From Candidatus Levyibacteriota bacterium (GTDB lineage: Bacteria > Patescibacteriota > Microgenomatia > Levybacterales > UBA12049): a DNA stretch of 21,691 bases. The DNA is taken from NCBI GenBank assembly GCA_016204425.1, contig JACQKR010000012.1, forward strand, positions 1 through 21,691. The letters are read 5' to 3'. The notes under the pieces are model-generated. The model saw nothing but the letters and a program-made list of their open reading frames with translations. It did no database searches and had not been told where the DNA came from. Each line of letters opens with the position of its first letter. Position 1 is the stretch's first letter. The position numbers and the translations under genes are program-made. Positions 15,109 through 21,691 of this stretch are shown here, one piece after another.

Positions 15109-15789
15109 ATGAGTCATGAAGAGGAGGCTGTTGTAGGTTTAGTTACCGACGAGGAAGATACTGCACCGATTACTGATAGAGAAGTCATTGATCAAGCCTC
15201 AAGGGAGTGGGGACGAGTCATGGATTTGTGGAGGGCAATGTATTATCAACTGAAGATTTCTCCAGAGCTTTTACGAGTAGGAAATTTACTTCGTCCTTCT
15301 GAGCCAGATCCGGAGAAACGTAAGCGAATAAAAGTAGTAACAAATGTTGGCTCACCAGATCCTGAAGCGATGGAGGCGATAGCAAAAAGTGATAGGAATA
15401 AATTGCCGGTCTTACGGGAAGCATCGTTTTGGCAAACGACTGGTCCTGTACAAATGACGCAAGAATTACGATTTAATCCAGAAATATTGAATGATCCGGT
15501 AAGCGGAGAAACTTTTGAAGGATATGATGCGATTCGGGTTGAGATAAAAGAAGGAGATGATGATGTTTCAGCAATATCAGCAACAGTGTCATGCGTGAGA
15601 AAACGAGCTAGAAGCCTCGTTGAGACAGCAAGGTACCCTGGTATTTTTTTGCCCGCTGCAACCATCCAACAAGACCCTCTTGTCGTGAGAGACGACGCTG
15701 TCAATAGATTAGTTCGCTTCTATACACCGAAGTCACGCCCACAGGTAAGGGTAGAATCTCAAGAGTACCCAATAGCTGAAGCAAGATAA
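15109..15789 (+). CDS. Hypothetical orphan protein
   Basis: 226 residues, not recognised. An acidic N-terminus (about 1-28) precedes a helix-rich part (REVIDQASREWGRVMDLWRA, about 24-43) and a beta-rich second half (RFNPEILNDP, FEGYDAIRVEIKEGDD, SAISATVSCVRKRARSL). No signal peptide, membrane helix or catalytic motif is visible. It has its own near-leaderless promoter and is followed 46 nt later by another orphan with its own promoter. Codon use is richer in A-ending codons than the flanking ftsH and exonuclease genes, in line with accessory status. Confidence 0.7.
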   Translation: MSHEEEAVVGLVTDEEDTAPITDREVIDQASREWGRVMDLWRAMYYQLKISPELLRVGNLLRPSEPDPEKRKRIKVVTNVGSPDPEAMEAIAKSDRNKLPVLREASFWQTTGPVQMTQELRFNPEILNDPVSGETFEGYDAIRVEIKEGDDDVSAISATVSCVRKRARSLVETARYPGIFLPAATIQQDPLVVRDDAVNRLVRFYTPKSRPQVRVESQEYPIAEAR

Positions 15790-15798
15790 GCCGCACAG

Positions 15799-15827
15799 TT
15801 TAATATCCTATAATATTGTGATATAAT
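15799..15827 (+). promoter_or_regulatory. Promoter of the 252-residue orphan
   Basis: Two TATAAT boxes, 15809-15814 and 15822-15827. The second, with a weak TTTAAT -35 (15799-15804, 17-nt spacer), is 8 nt from the ATG and is the likelier one. Confidence 0.55.
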
Positions 15828-15835
15828 ATCTGTCT

Positions 15836-16594
15836 ATGTCTGGGCCCGAGTCGTATCAAACAGATTTGGAATACTTACCCCCCGAAAGTGACGAAAAAAA
15901 AATCCAAAGACAGCTTGAATATCTTGAAGAAGCTGGCGTGTTGGAATTTCTTCCGGGATTCGCACAAGTCGTCCAGGAGAGAAGCGCTGAAGGAATGGGC
16001 GTTGAGGTAGATTTTTTTATTTTCTCCAAAAAAAGCAATATGACTAGATTGTCCTTTTCTGAGCATGAAGATCTCAAATCGTCTAAGAATCGGAAGATAC
16101 GCTACTTATCGCTTGGTCTTGATCCTATGAGAGCTGAAGATCAAAAGTCTCCCTCCGATGAACCATATATACGCGTAGTTGTCACATATGATTTTCCAAA
16201 GAATGCACGGCCATATATAAGTGGGGAGAGAAGTACGAGTGCGCTCAATCAATTCGACTACCAAGCGATCTGTTTTGAAACAGCCTATGATGGGGTTATC
16301 AAAATATTTCACTATGAAACACGCGAAGAAATTATGTTTCCTGATCCAAAAGTATCGATACCTCGATATCTTCGTGATGTTTTCCATCCTTATCTTAAAG
16401 CATCAAAATCGAAAGTACATCCTATTGCTTCATGGGCAATGGATGAGGCGCCAGAAGAGGTGCTTTCTCCTGTTTTTGCAGACACTGGGTATGTGCCTTC
16501 TCAGCTTCCAATTGGAGATATAGCTCATCAAATGTTGCATCTTTACCCACCTGTTAGAGACATAGGGGAAAACAGGAGCGCTGTGTTAGAATAG
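15836..16594 (+). CDS. Hypothetical orphan protein
   Basis: 252 residues, not recognised. Notable stretches: a charged helix with KKIQRQLEYLEEAGVLEFLP (about 21-40), beta-like VEVDFFIFSKKSNMTRLSF (56-74), YIRVVVTYDFP (109-119) and FETAYDGVIKIFHYETREE (about 146-164), then a Pro-rich C-terminal third. It has no secretion signal and no known motif. The start is supported by TATAAT 8 nt upstream. It ends 4 nt before the exonuclease ATG, so the exonuclease promoter lies within its last codons. Confidence 0.7.
   Translation: MSGPESYQTDLEYLPPESDEKKIQRQLEYLEEAGVLEFLPGFAQVVQERSAEGMGVEVDFFIFSKKSNMTRLSFSEHEDLKSSKNRKIRYLSLGLDPMRAEDQKSPSDEPYIRVVVTYDFPKNARPYISGERSTSALNQFDYQAICFETAYDGVIKIFHYETREEIMFPDPKVSIPRYLRDVFHPYLKASKSKVHPIASWAMDEAPEEVLSPVFADTGYVPSQLPIGDIAHQMLHLYPPVRDIGENRSAVLE
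16584..16592 (+). promoter_or_regulatory. Extended -10 promoter of the exonuclease gene
   Basis: TG-T-TAGAAT, hexamer 16587-16592, 6 nt before the ATG, inside the end of the upstream gene. Confidence 0.5.
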
Positions 16595-16598
16595 TTGC

Positions 16599-17537
16599 AT
16601 GCAGCCTAACAAACCCCGAGAACTCGAGCAGCTCATTCTCATTGACGGCAACGCCATTTTGCACCGGGCGCTCCACGCACTTCCCGAGCTGACCAATCCA
16701 ACAGGCGAGCCGGTCCAAGCAGTCTATGGCTTTTTTTCTATGCTTTTTAGCGTCATTGATACGGTAGGCCCTGAGTATCTGATCGTTTGCTTTGACCGGC
16801 CAAAACCGACGTTTCGTAAGCAACTCTACGTTGGCTATCAGGCACATCGTCCGGCAGCGCCTGAGGGATTCGGAGCGCAAATCGGCTATGTACATGAACT
16901 TTTAGAAAAAATGAAAGTGACGGTTTTTGAAGTCGACGGATATGAAGCAGATGATGTGATCGGCACGCTTTCGGTCCAGGCTGTTGCAAAGTATCCGGAC
17001 GTTGAGGTTTTTATCGTCACCGGGGATCGGGATTTACTGCAGCTTGTGAACGGTCGTGTAAAAGTCATAGCACCGGTTGTCGGTTTAAAAGAAACGGTAA
17101 CCTATGATGCAAAGAAAGTGGAGGAGAAGTTCGGCGTCAAACCTTCGCAGTTTATCGACTATAAAGCACTGATCGGGGACGCGTCCGACGGGTATCCGGG
17201 TGTTGCAGGTATTGGGCCAAAAACAGCAAGCAATCTTCTTTTGGAATTTGGTACGTTTGAGGATTTATATGAGCGAATCGCTGATGTTCCGCCAAAAATT
17301 GCCGAGAAACTCGCAACCGATGCAGAGCAAGCAGCGCTTGCCAAAAAACTTGCGACGATTATGACCGATGTCCCCATAGAACTTGATCTGTCAGTCTGTG
17401 CATGTACGTCATTTGATATGATTGCGCTCAGTGACGGGTTTGCAAAGCTCGGATTCAACAGTCTTATGAAGCGGATTGCACCGAAAGTTAAGAAGCAGCA
17501 GGAAGAAAAAGAAGGGAAACAATTAGGGTTACTCTAG
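16599..17537 (+). CDS. Stand-alone 5'-3' exonuclease (DNA polymerase I N-domain type)
   Basis: 312 residues resembling the flap endonuclease domain of DNA polymerase I, which removes RNA primers and 5' flaps; no polymerase domain is fused or adjacent. Metal-binding acidic residues lie in the expected blocks: LIDGNAILHRA (Asp16), CFDRPKPTFR (Asp66), YEADDVIGTL (Glu116, Asp118, Asp119), TGDRDLLQLV (Asp143, Asp145) and IGDASDGYPGVAGIGPKTAS (Asp194, Asp197), which runs into the helix-hairpin-helix. A lysine/glutamate-rich tail ends the protein. ATG 16599 is supported by a -10 box 6 nt upstream. After the stop there is an A+T-rich repeat stretch. Confidence 0.93.
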   Translation: MQPNKPRELEQLILIDGNAILHRALHALPELTNPTGEPVQAVYGFFSMLFSVIDTVGPEYLIVCFDRPKPTFRKQLYVGYQAHRPAAPEGFGAQIGYVHELLEKMKVTVFEVDGYEADDVIGTLSVQAVAKYPDVEVFIVTGDRDLLQLVNGRVKVIAPVVGLKETVTYDAKKVEEKFGVKPSQFIDYKALIGDASDGYPGVAGIGPKTASNLLLEFGTFEDLYERIADVPPKIAEKLATDAEQAALAKKLATIMTDVPIELDLSVCACTSFDMIALSDGFAKLGFNSLMKRIAPKVKKQQEEKEGKQLGLL

Positions 17538-17609
17538 ATTTACGATTAAAGATTTAAGAATATTCCTTTTTCTTCATAAATCCTAAATCATACATCTTAA
17601 ATCCAAAGA
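17537..17609. repeat. A+T-rich degenerate repeat stretch
   Basis: Repeated variants of GATTTA, GATTAAAGATTTAAGA and ATCTTAAATCC in both orientations form a weak inverted repeat around TATTCCTTTTTCTTC. Similar GATTTAnGATTTAAGA strings lie at the very end of the window (21664-21691) and a looser version around 264-295. Confidence 0.45.
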
Positions 17610-17671
17610 ATGAAAAATTGCATTAGTACATGACTATATAAGGAATTCAGGGAGCAAAGAGTTATTGGGGT
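17610..17671 (+). pseudogene. Decayed copy of the GT4 gene 5' end
   Basis: ATG at 17610, then after one extra base the frame reads IALVHDYI, matching VALVHDYI of the intact gene at 18329. GCATTAGTACATGA is identical in both, followed after one mismatch by TATATAA. Further on, GGAGCAAAGAGTTATTG resembles the Gly-Ala-Glu-Arg-Val coding stretch with small deletions. Only about 60 nt remain, directly before the promoter of the next orphan gene. Confidence 0.75.
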
Positions 17672-17672
17672 C

Positions 17673-17701
17673 TTGCATTTTATAGTCCTAGAGTATATAA
17701 T
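17673..17701 (+). promoter_or_regulatory. Promoter of the 197-residue orphan
   Basis: TTGCAT (17673-17678), 17-nt spacer, TATAAT (17696-17701), 7 nt to ATG 17709. It excludes an upstream TTG start at 17673, which would be the -35 itself. Confidence 0.7.
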
Positions 17702-17708
17702 CGTTGTT

Positions 17709-18302
17709 ATGACAGAGCGACCTGAAGCACTAGGACGGATGTTTGATACGCTAAAACGAGCACAACAAGTAGTTCGTGCGAATCCTCAAGACGTTGACCC
17801 TGATCGTTTGCCAATTCGAGACTCTCTTGAGCTTAGTTGGGCAGCTACAGGGGAGCAGGTAATCTCTGAGCAGGAAGCAACTGAATTTAGTCAAGCTTTG
17901 GAAGCTGCAAGAGAGTATGTCTTAGGTGCAGGTCGACCTTTCTCCGAACATCCAGAACCATCGTCGGCAGAAATAGAGTTTCATGAACAGCGTAGATTCC
18001 TTATGGATCCATTAGGTGAAAAGTCTGAGGTATCAGCAGACAGAGAGGATGTGGGTATTGTAGGCTCACGCTATTTCGAGCTTTTTTATCGTGATGCAGG
18101 TATCTTTCTCGCATTTGATGTTTCCTTCGATAAGCAATTTTACCTTCAAATTCAATTTAAACAGAAAGATACTCTCCGCACTGATATGGTTTATATGACA
18201 GATAGGAAACCTCTTTCACAAATGGCTCCAGTAGAGCGTGATATTCTATCGTTCTATGTTAATAAAATACAACCAACAAGCCCCTCAGTAGTTGCTGAAT
18301 AA
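17709..18302 (+). CDS. Hypothetical orphan protein
   Basis: 197 residues from ATG 17709, not recognised. N-terminal helices (MTERPEALGRMFDTLKRAQQ, then ATEFSQALEAAREYVL) are followed by a beta-rich half (VGIVGSRYFELFYRD, AGIFLAFDVSFDKQFYLQIQF, then TDMVYMTDRKPLS). No signal, membrane helix or catalytic motif is seen. It is a single-gene unit between a decayed and an intact copy of the same glycosyltransferase start, so it was probably inserted there. Its style (own leaderless promoter, short mixed alpha/beta protein, no known family) matches the orphans at 15109 and 15836. Confidence 0.7.
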   Translation: MTERPEALGRMFDTLKRAQQVVRANPQDVDPDRLPIRDSLELSWAATGEQVISEQEATEFSQALEAAREYVLGAGRPFSEHPEPSSAEIEFHEQRRFLMDPLGEKSEVSADREDVGIVGSRYFELFYRDAGIFLAFDVSFDKQFYLQIQFKQKDTLRTDMVYMTDRKPLSQMAPVERDILSFYVNKIQPTSPSVVAE

Positions 18303-18306
18303 TATC

Positions 18307-18315
18307 TGCTACAAT
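18307..18315 (+). promoter_or_regulatory. Extended -10 promoter of the GT4 gene
   Basis: TG-C-TACAAT, hexamer 18310-18315, 13 nt before the ATG. Confidence 0.5.
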
Positions 18316-18328
18316 CAACATCATCTCC

Positions 18329-19471
18329 ATGAAAGTAGCATTAGTACATGATTATATAAAAGAGTACGGTGGCGCTGAAAGAGTATTAGAGGCTCTTCAT
18401 GAATTGTATCCAGATGCACCTGTCTATACGCTTGTCTATTTGCCGAAGTTTTTAGGACCGCATCGTGAGCGGTTCAAAGATTGGGAAATTAAGACATCGA
18501 TTGCACAATTCCTTCCCTTCAAAGCAAAGCTTATCAGTCCGCTTCGACTCCTCGCGCCCACACTTTTCAGGCGATTTGATTTCAAAGACTTTGATGTCGT
18601 CATCGTTTCAGCAACCGGAGCATATATTCCAAATCAAATTCAGAAAGGGAAAGCAGTCCAGATTTGCTACTGTCATACGCCGCCCCGCTACCTCTATGGA
18701 TATGCCACAGCTCGGGAGTGGAAGAAGCATGTTGTTTTTCGTACACTTGCCGTTATTGCAAATCATTTCTTGCGGATGACTGATTTTTCAGCTGCAAAAA
18801 ACGTTGACTATTACATCGCAAACTCACAAGAGGTGCAAAAACGAATAGAGAAGTTTTATCGAAGAGACGCGACAGTGATCTACCCACCGGTAGATACAAA
18901 TTCGAAATCCGAAACACGAAATCCGAAACAATCCCAAAATACAAAATACAAAATACCAGATACTAGCTACTATTTGACAGGTGGAAGGCTTGCCCGGCCA
19001 AAGCACGTTGATCTTATTGTACGGGTATGCACAAAAATGAAGTTGCCACTCAAAGTATTTGGGAAAGCATTTGCAGGATACGGGGAAGAGCTCAGGGCAC
19101 TCGCCGGGCCGACAGTTGAATTTTTGGGAGAGGTCAGTGATGGGGAGAAATCAGGACTGATGCGTGGTGCCAAAGCGTTTCTCTTCGCCTCGGAAGATGA
19201 GGATTTCGGTATCGTACCTGTCGAGGCTATGGCTCACGGGACACCGGTTATTGCGTATCGATCAGGCGGAGTAAAAGAATCTGTTATTGATGGAAAAACA
19301 GGAGTGTTTTTTGATGAGCTAACAGACGAATCATTATCAAAAGCAATCAAAAAGTTTCAAATGGTATATTTTAATAGCAAAGTATGTCAGAAGCAAGCAG
19401 AGAAGTTCGGTAAGAAACGGTTTCAGGAGGAGATAGAGCAATTCATAGCAAGAGCGATAAAAGAAAGATAG
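18329..19471 (+). CDS. GT4-family glycosyltransferase
   Basis: 380-residue retaining glycosyltransferase with a GT-B fold and no membrane helices. The N-terminal acceptor domain begins MKVALVHDYIKEYGGAERVL; QICYCHTPPRYLYGYA (about 111-126) is typical of this GT4 subgroup. The donor domain has LTGGRLARPKHVDLIV and the E-x7-E region in EDFGIVPVEAMAHGTPVIAY, then GGVKESVIDGKTG. It probably adds a hexose from a nucleotide sugar to a cell-surface glycan or lipid; the substrate is unknown. A low-complexity insert of about 22 residues (from about 190, NSKSETRNPKQSQNTKYKIP) lies between the domains and is encoded by tandem repeats. It heads an apparent operon with a truncated methyltransferase and mutM. 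Confidence 0.92.
   Translation: MKVALVHDYIKEYGGAERVLEALHELYPDAPVYTLVYLPKFLGPHRERFKDWEIKTSIAQFLPFKAKLISPLRLLAPTLFRRFDFKDFDVVIVSATGAYIPNQIQKGKAVQICYCHTPPRYLYGYATAREWKKHVVFRTLAVIANHFLRMTDFSAAKNVDYYIANSQEVQKRIEKFYRRDATVIYPPVDTNSKSETRNPKQSQNTKYKIPDTSYYLTGGRLARPKHVDLIVRVCTKMKLPLKVFGKAFAGYGEELRALAGPTVEFLGEVSDGEKSGLMRGAKAFLFASEDEDFGIVPVEAMAHGTPVIAYRSGGVKESVIDGKTGVFFDELTDESLSKAIKKFQMVYFNSKVCQKQAEKFGKKRFQEEIEQFIARAIKER
18903..18956 (+). repeat. Tandem repeats inside the GT4 gene
   Basis: CGAAATCCGAAACA occurs twice exactly (18903-18916, 18917-18930), then AAAATAC three times exactly (18936-18956). They encode a hydrophilic inter-domain linker and keep the frame. Confidence 0.85.
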
Positions 19472-19481
19472 GAAATAACGT

Positions 19482-19772
19482 ATGCTGATGAATAAGCTTG
19501 AGTTTTTTGCTATGAATAACCCAATGAGAGCGCTTATTCAGGAAATACTAGAGGTCAAGACGCTTCGGAAATTCTCACAATTACCACAGAATAAGAAAGT
19601 TTTAGAAATCGGTTGCGGAAATGGGACAGGAACAAAGCTTATAAAAAAATATTTTCGTCCCAAAAGCATTACGGCAATTGATCTGGATGAACGGATGATT
19701 CATGTTGCACGGCAGAATAACTCAGATCCTTCAATACTTTATCGTTATTGCGAGGAAATAAAATATGCCTGA
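19482..19772 (+). pseudogene. Truncated SAM-dependent methyltransferase
   Basis: 96 residues. Motif I is clear (VLEIGCGNGTGTKL, about 40-53) and so is the acidic motif II strand (AIDLDERMIHVARQN, about 65-79), but the protein ends soon after, without the substrate half of the class I fold, where such enzymes normally have 180 or more residues. The stop lies inside a fragment of the mutM 5' end, so the gene was probably cut by the rearrangement that duplicated the mutM start. AGGA 8 nt before ATG 19482 gives a weak ribosome-binding site; ATG 19488 is an alternative. It follows the GT4 stop by 10 nt. Confidence 0.75.
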
Positions 19773-19787
19773 ATTACCAGAAGTTGA
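19765..19787 (+). pseudogene. Fragment of the mutM 5' end
   Basis: An ATG followed by codons for PELPEV, matching the start of intact MutM 70 nt downstream but with different synonymous codons. It runs straight into repeat family A and then stops after a 25-codon frame. GAGGAAATAAA just upstream is a plausible relic ribosome-binding site. Confidence 0.8.
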
Positions 19788-19813
19788 CCCCACTTCGCTA
19801 AAGCTTCGAGGGG
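19788..19813. repeat. Palindromic repeat family A, short copy
   Basis: CCCCACTTCGCT, a 2-nt AA centre, then AGCTTCGAGGGG. Both 12-nt ends are identical to the copy in tgt (4608-4645). Confidence 0.85.
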
Positions 19814-19823
19814 CAAGGACAAT

Positions 19824-19830
19824 AAAGGAG
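19824..19830 (+). promoter_or_regulatory. Shine-Dalgarno site of mutM
   Basis: AAAGGAG 4 nt before ATG 19835, the clearest ribosome-binding site in the window. It fixes the mutM start and contrasts with the leaderless genes. Confidence 0.75.
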
Positions 19831-19834
19831 TATT

Positions 19835-20821
19835 ATGCCTGAGCTGCCTGAAGTCGAAACAATAAGAATTGGTCTTCAAAAATATCTTGTAGGCCACCGA
19901 ATAGAGGATATTGAGATCCGTTTGCCAAAGATGGTGAGTGGCCAGGTACAAAAGGTGCAAGGTGCAAAGGTGCAAGACATACGAAGGTTTGGAAAAGGAT
20001 TAGTTATTGATTTAGACAACGATTACAGCATAGCAATTCACATTAAAATGACCGGGCAGCTCATTTACGTCGGGATAAAGGTACCAAAAGGGACAAAGGT
20101 TTCAGAGAAGGTAGGTGGAAAGTTGCCGAATGCGCATACACACGTCATATTTAAGTTAAGCGATCGTCGTCATCCTGGTAAGGTTGCCGAAGGCGACCGC
20201 ATCCAGGATCAAACTGATTCTGGAGTCGCCCTGAGTGAGACCGAAGGGCTCCCCAGAATGACGGAGGAGGGTGCCGTGCTTTACTATAACGATATTCGCC
20301 AATTCGGGTGGATCAAGATCGTCAAGACAGCTGAGGTTCCCGAACTTCCGTTTTTTAAAGAGCTCGGGCCCGAACCCCCCGTCGTCCCGCAAGGCGGGAC
20401 TATGGAGGGGCAAGCCATTTTGACTCTTGAGATGTTTGCGAAAATTCTTAGGGCCGTGAAGAAGGCGCCGATCAAGTCAGTCCTTATGGACCAGAAGAAA
20501 ATCGGCGGCATCGGAAATATCTATGCGAATGATGCGCTATTTCAGTCCCGAATTCATCCGAAGCGTTTGGCAAGCTCGCTCACAGACAAGGAAACTGAAG
20601 CGTTGTTTATTGCTATTGAAACAGTGATGAAGAAAGGGCTGAAAGTCGGTGGTGCCTCAGAATGGCAGTATGTCAATGCGCTTGGGCAAACAGGAAATTA
20701 CCAGCGCTTTTTTCAGGTATACGGACAGGACGGGAAGCCGTGTCCTGTGTGCGGGACAAAAATTGTACGGATGATACTTTCTGGCCGGGGAACCTTTATT
20801 TGTGAACAATGCCAGAAATAG
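19835..20821 (+). CDS. mutM: Formamidopyrimidine-DNA glycosylase
   Basis: Excises 8-oxoguanine and FapyG and cleaves the abasic site. 328 residues, some 40-50 longer than usual. MPELPEVETIR gives the catalytic Pro2 and Glu3; the lysine of FGKG (54), HIKMTGQL (69-76), the H2TH segment GGIGNIYANDALF (224-236) and a C-terminal zinc finger (Cys303, 306, 323, 326, with Arg318 in SGRGTFIC) are present, so the enzyme should be active. The extra length comes from three repeat-derived inserts: a Gln/Val-Lys stretch (about 37-47), about 32 residues (112-145) from repeat family B, and about 11 residues (182-192) from a GC-rich hairpin. A fragment of a second mutM start lies upstream. Likely third gene of the GT4 operon. 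Confidence 0.95.
   Translation: MPELPEVETIRIGLQKYLVGHRIEDIEIRLPKMVSGQVQKVQGAKVQDIRRFGKGLVIDLDNDYSIAIHIKMTGQLIYVGIKVPKGTKVSEKVGGKLPNAHTHVIFKLSDRRHPGKVAEGDRIQDQTDSGVALSETEGLPRMTEEGAVLYYNDIRQFGWIKIVKTAEVPELPFFKELGPEPPVVPQGGTMEGQAILTLEMFAKILRAVKKAPIKSVLMDQKKIGGIGNIYANDALFQSRIHPKRLASSLTDKETEALFIAIETVMKKGLKVGGASEWQYVNALGQTGNYQRFFQVYGQDGKPCPVCGTKIVRMILSGRGTFICEQCQK
19950..19975 (+). repeat. GGTGCAA tandem repeat inside mutM
   Basis: Three spaced copies of AAGGTGCAA-type units, encoding KVQGAKVQ in the N-terminal domain. The frame is kept. Confidence 0.6.
20168..20263. repeat. Palindromic repeat family B, in frame inside mutM
   Basis: 96 nt bounded by CGTCATCCTGG (20168-20178) and CCAGAATGACG (20253-20263). 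It shares CTGGTAAG and CGCATCCAG with the mutY copy, but the middle differs. It encodes about 32 residues between two strands of the MutM N-domain. Confidence 0.85.
20377..20410. repeat. GC-rich hairpin insert in mutM
   Basis: GTCCCGC (20384-20390), AAG loop, GCGGGAC (20394-20400), flanked by CCCC and GGGG. It encodes PVVPQGGTMEG after LGPEP, where homologues normally go directly to the next helix. Confidence 0.65.
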
Positions 20822-20841
20822 TTACATGTTATTATCCTTAG

Positions 20842-20898
20842 AATAGTTAAACCATGCAACCATTTTACATTTCAACTATTTGTTTTTTTGTTTTTTTA
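20842..20898 (+). terminator. Possible terminator after mutM
   Basis: AATAGTT (20842-20848) and AACTATT (20874-20880) can pair around a 25-nt loop and are followed directly by TGTTTTTTTG and a second T-run. The stem is weak and A+T-rich, but this is the best T-tract in the window and lies between two genes on the same strand. Confidence 0.45.
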
Positions 20899-20937
20899 TG
20901 CTACTATTACCAGTTAGAAGTACAGCAAATTCAAGGC

Positions 20938-20943
20938 TAGATT
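20938..20943 (+). promoter_or_regulatory. Possible -10 box of pyrH
   Basis: TAGATT ends 10 nt before ATG 20954. A competing candidate is TTGTTT (20880-20885) with TG-C-TACTAT (20899-20907), which would give a 40-nt leader without a Shine-Dalgarno site. Confidence 0.35.
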
Positions 20944-20953
20944 GTACGTTTTT

Positions 20954-21661
20954 ATGTCTAACAACTACAAAGAGAGAATAGTTATTTCAGTCGGTGGATC
21001 CCTCATTGTCCCCAATGGAGGGGTGAACACCACATTTCTCACCCAACTGAATACCTTTATGCGAAAGCAACTGGCGAATCATCCTGACCGCCAGTTTTTT
21101 TTGGTTGTCGGCGGCGGGTCAACAGCCAGACACTATCGCGATGCAGGGAGAGACGTCATTGGGCACGATCTGACACGGGATGACCTTGATTATCTGGGGA
21201 TTCATGCAACCAAGCTGAATGCTCATCTTGTCCGAACCATCTTTCGCGACGTTGCGCATCCGTACATCATTAAGCATTATGAGATTATCCGCAAAGTCTC
21301 AGAGCCGGTGGTGGTTGCCGCAGGATGGAAGCCTGGATGGTCGACAGATTACTGTGCAATACTGCTTTGTCAGGATTATGATATGAAAACCGTTGTCAAC
21401 CTTACCAATATCACGCAAGTATATGATAAAGATCCGAATAAATACCCCGATGCAAAGCCAATCGAGAAACTGTCATGGGCAGAATTTCGCAAACTTGTCG
21501 GGGAGGAGTGGGTTCCCGGGATGAATTCACCGTTTGATCCCGTTGCGGCAAAGAAAGCGAGTGAGCTTGGAATCAGCGTCGTTGTAATATCGGGTGAAGA
21601 TTTTGAAAATGTGGAGAATTACTTCGATGGGAAACCATTTATCGGAACAACAATACAATAA
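20954..21661 (+). CDS. pyrH: UMP kinase (amino acid kinase family, archaeal-like)
   Basis: Phosphorylates UMP to UDP with ATP in pyrimidine nucleotide synthesis. 235 residues from ATG 20954, of normal length. Amino acid kinase fold landmarks: VISVGGSLIVPNGG near the N-terminus, LVVGGGSTARHYRDAG (phosphate and nucleotide loop), GWKPGWSTDYCAILL, NLTNITQVYDKDPNKYPDAK and GMNSPFDPVAAKKASELGI. The sequence style (GGGSTARHYRDA, YDKDPNKYPDAK) is closer to archaeal UMP kinases than to the E. coli type, as is common in Patescibacteria. An upstream in-frame TTG (20942) is rejected because ATG gives the usual family start. GATTTA-type repeats follow the stop. Confidence 0.92.
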   Translation: MSNNYKERIVISVGGSLIVPNGGVNTTFLTQLNTFMRKQLANHPDRQFFLVVGGGSTARHYRDAGRDVIGHDLTRDDLDYLGIHATKLNAHLVRTIFRDVAHPYIIKHYEIIRKVSEPVVVAAGWKPGWSTDYCAILLCQDYDMKTVVNLTNITQVYDKDPNKYPDAKPIEKLSWAEFRKLVGEEWVPGMNSPFDPVAAKKASELGISVVVISGEDFENVENYFDGKPFIGTTIQ

Positions 21662-21663
21662 TC

Positions 21664-21691
21664 AGATTTATGATTTAAGAAGTAAGATTTA
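21664..21691. repeat. A+T-rich GATTTA repeat at window end
   Basis: GATTTATGATTTAAGA and a further GATTTA, the same style as 17537-17609. Cut by the window edge. Confidence 0.4.

Overview
The window looks like a piece of a small-genome bacterium of the Candidate Phyla Radiation (Patescibacteria), probably on the Microgenomates side. That placement is inference. It rests on a mosaic of single-copy housekeeping genes (murD, tgt, trpS, nfeD plus an SPFH protein, csaA, mutY, ftsH, a stand-alone 5'-3' exonuclease, mutM and an archaeal-type UMP kinase) separated by lineage-specific orphan genes, on near-universal leaderless promoters, and on housekeeping genes carrying in-frame repeat insertions. 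TGA is a normal stop (murD ends in it), so this is not a UGA-recoding lineage.

Layout. 1-345: palindromic repeats, a tRNA with CAU anticodon and the murD promoter. 346-1919: murD and a small DUF2283 protein. 2001-4290: two orphan proteins, each with its own promoter, holding three adenine-poor, pyrimidine-ending-codon segments that look like diversity-generating-retroelement (DGR) variable regions; no reverse transcriptase is present. 4344-7187: tgt, then an insertion-like block (winged-helix/Cas2-like gene, hairpin, frameshifted small coiled-coil gene), a broken second copy of the tgt 3' end, and an XRE regulator. 7234-9598: trpS and an nfeD-SPFH pair. 9603-12093: a minus-strand protein with a sigma-region-4-like helix-turn-helix, divergent from csaA, and a minus-strand membrane glycosyltransferase. 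12131-15061: mutY without Fe-S cysteines, and ftsH. 15109-16594: two orphan genes. 16599-17537: exonuclease. 17610-20821: remnant of a glycosyltransferase 5' end, an orphan gene, the intact GT4 gene, a truncated methyltransferase, a remnant of the mutM 5' end, and intact mutM. 20954-21661: pyrH.

Three themes stand out. (1) At about 18 starts a -10 box lies only 5-13 nt before the start codon, predicting leaderless or nearly leaderless mRNAs; Shine-Dalgarno-like sites appear mainly before downstream operon genes such as mutM. (2) Two families of dispersed palindromic elements, plus simple tandem repeats, sit in frame inside murD, tgt, mutY, the GT4 gene and mutM, adding residues without breaking the proteins. 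(3) At three loci (tgt 3' end, GT4 5' end, mutM 5' end) a degenerate copy of a housekeeping gene end lies close to the intact gene with accessory DNA between them. This suggests a recurrent insertion or recombination process that duplicates gene ends and may be how orphan cassettes enter this genome.
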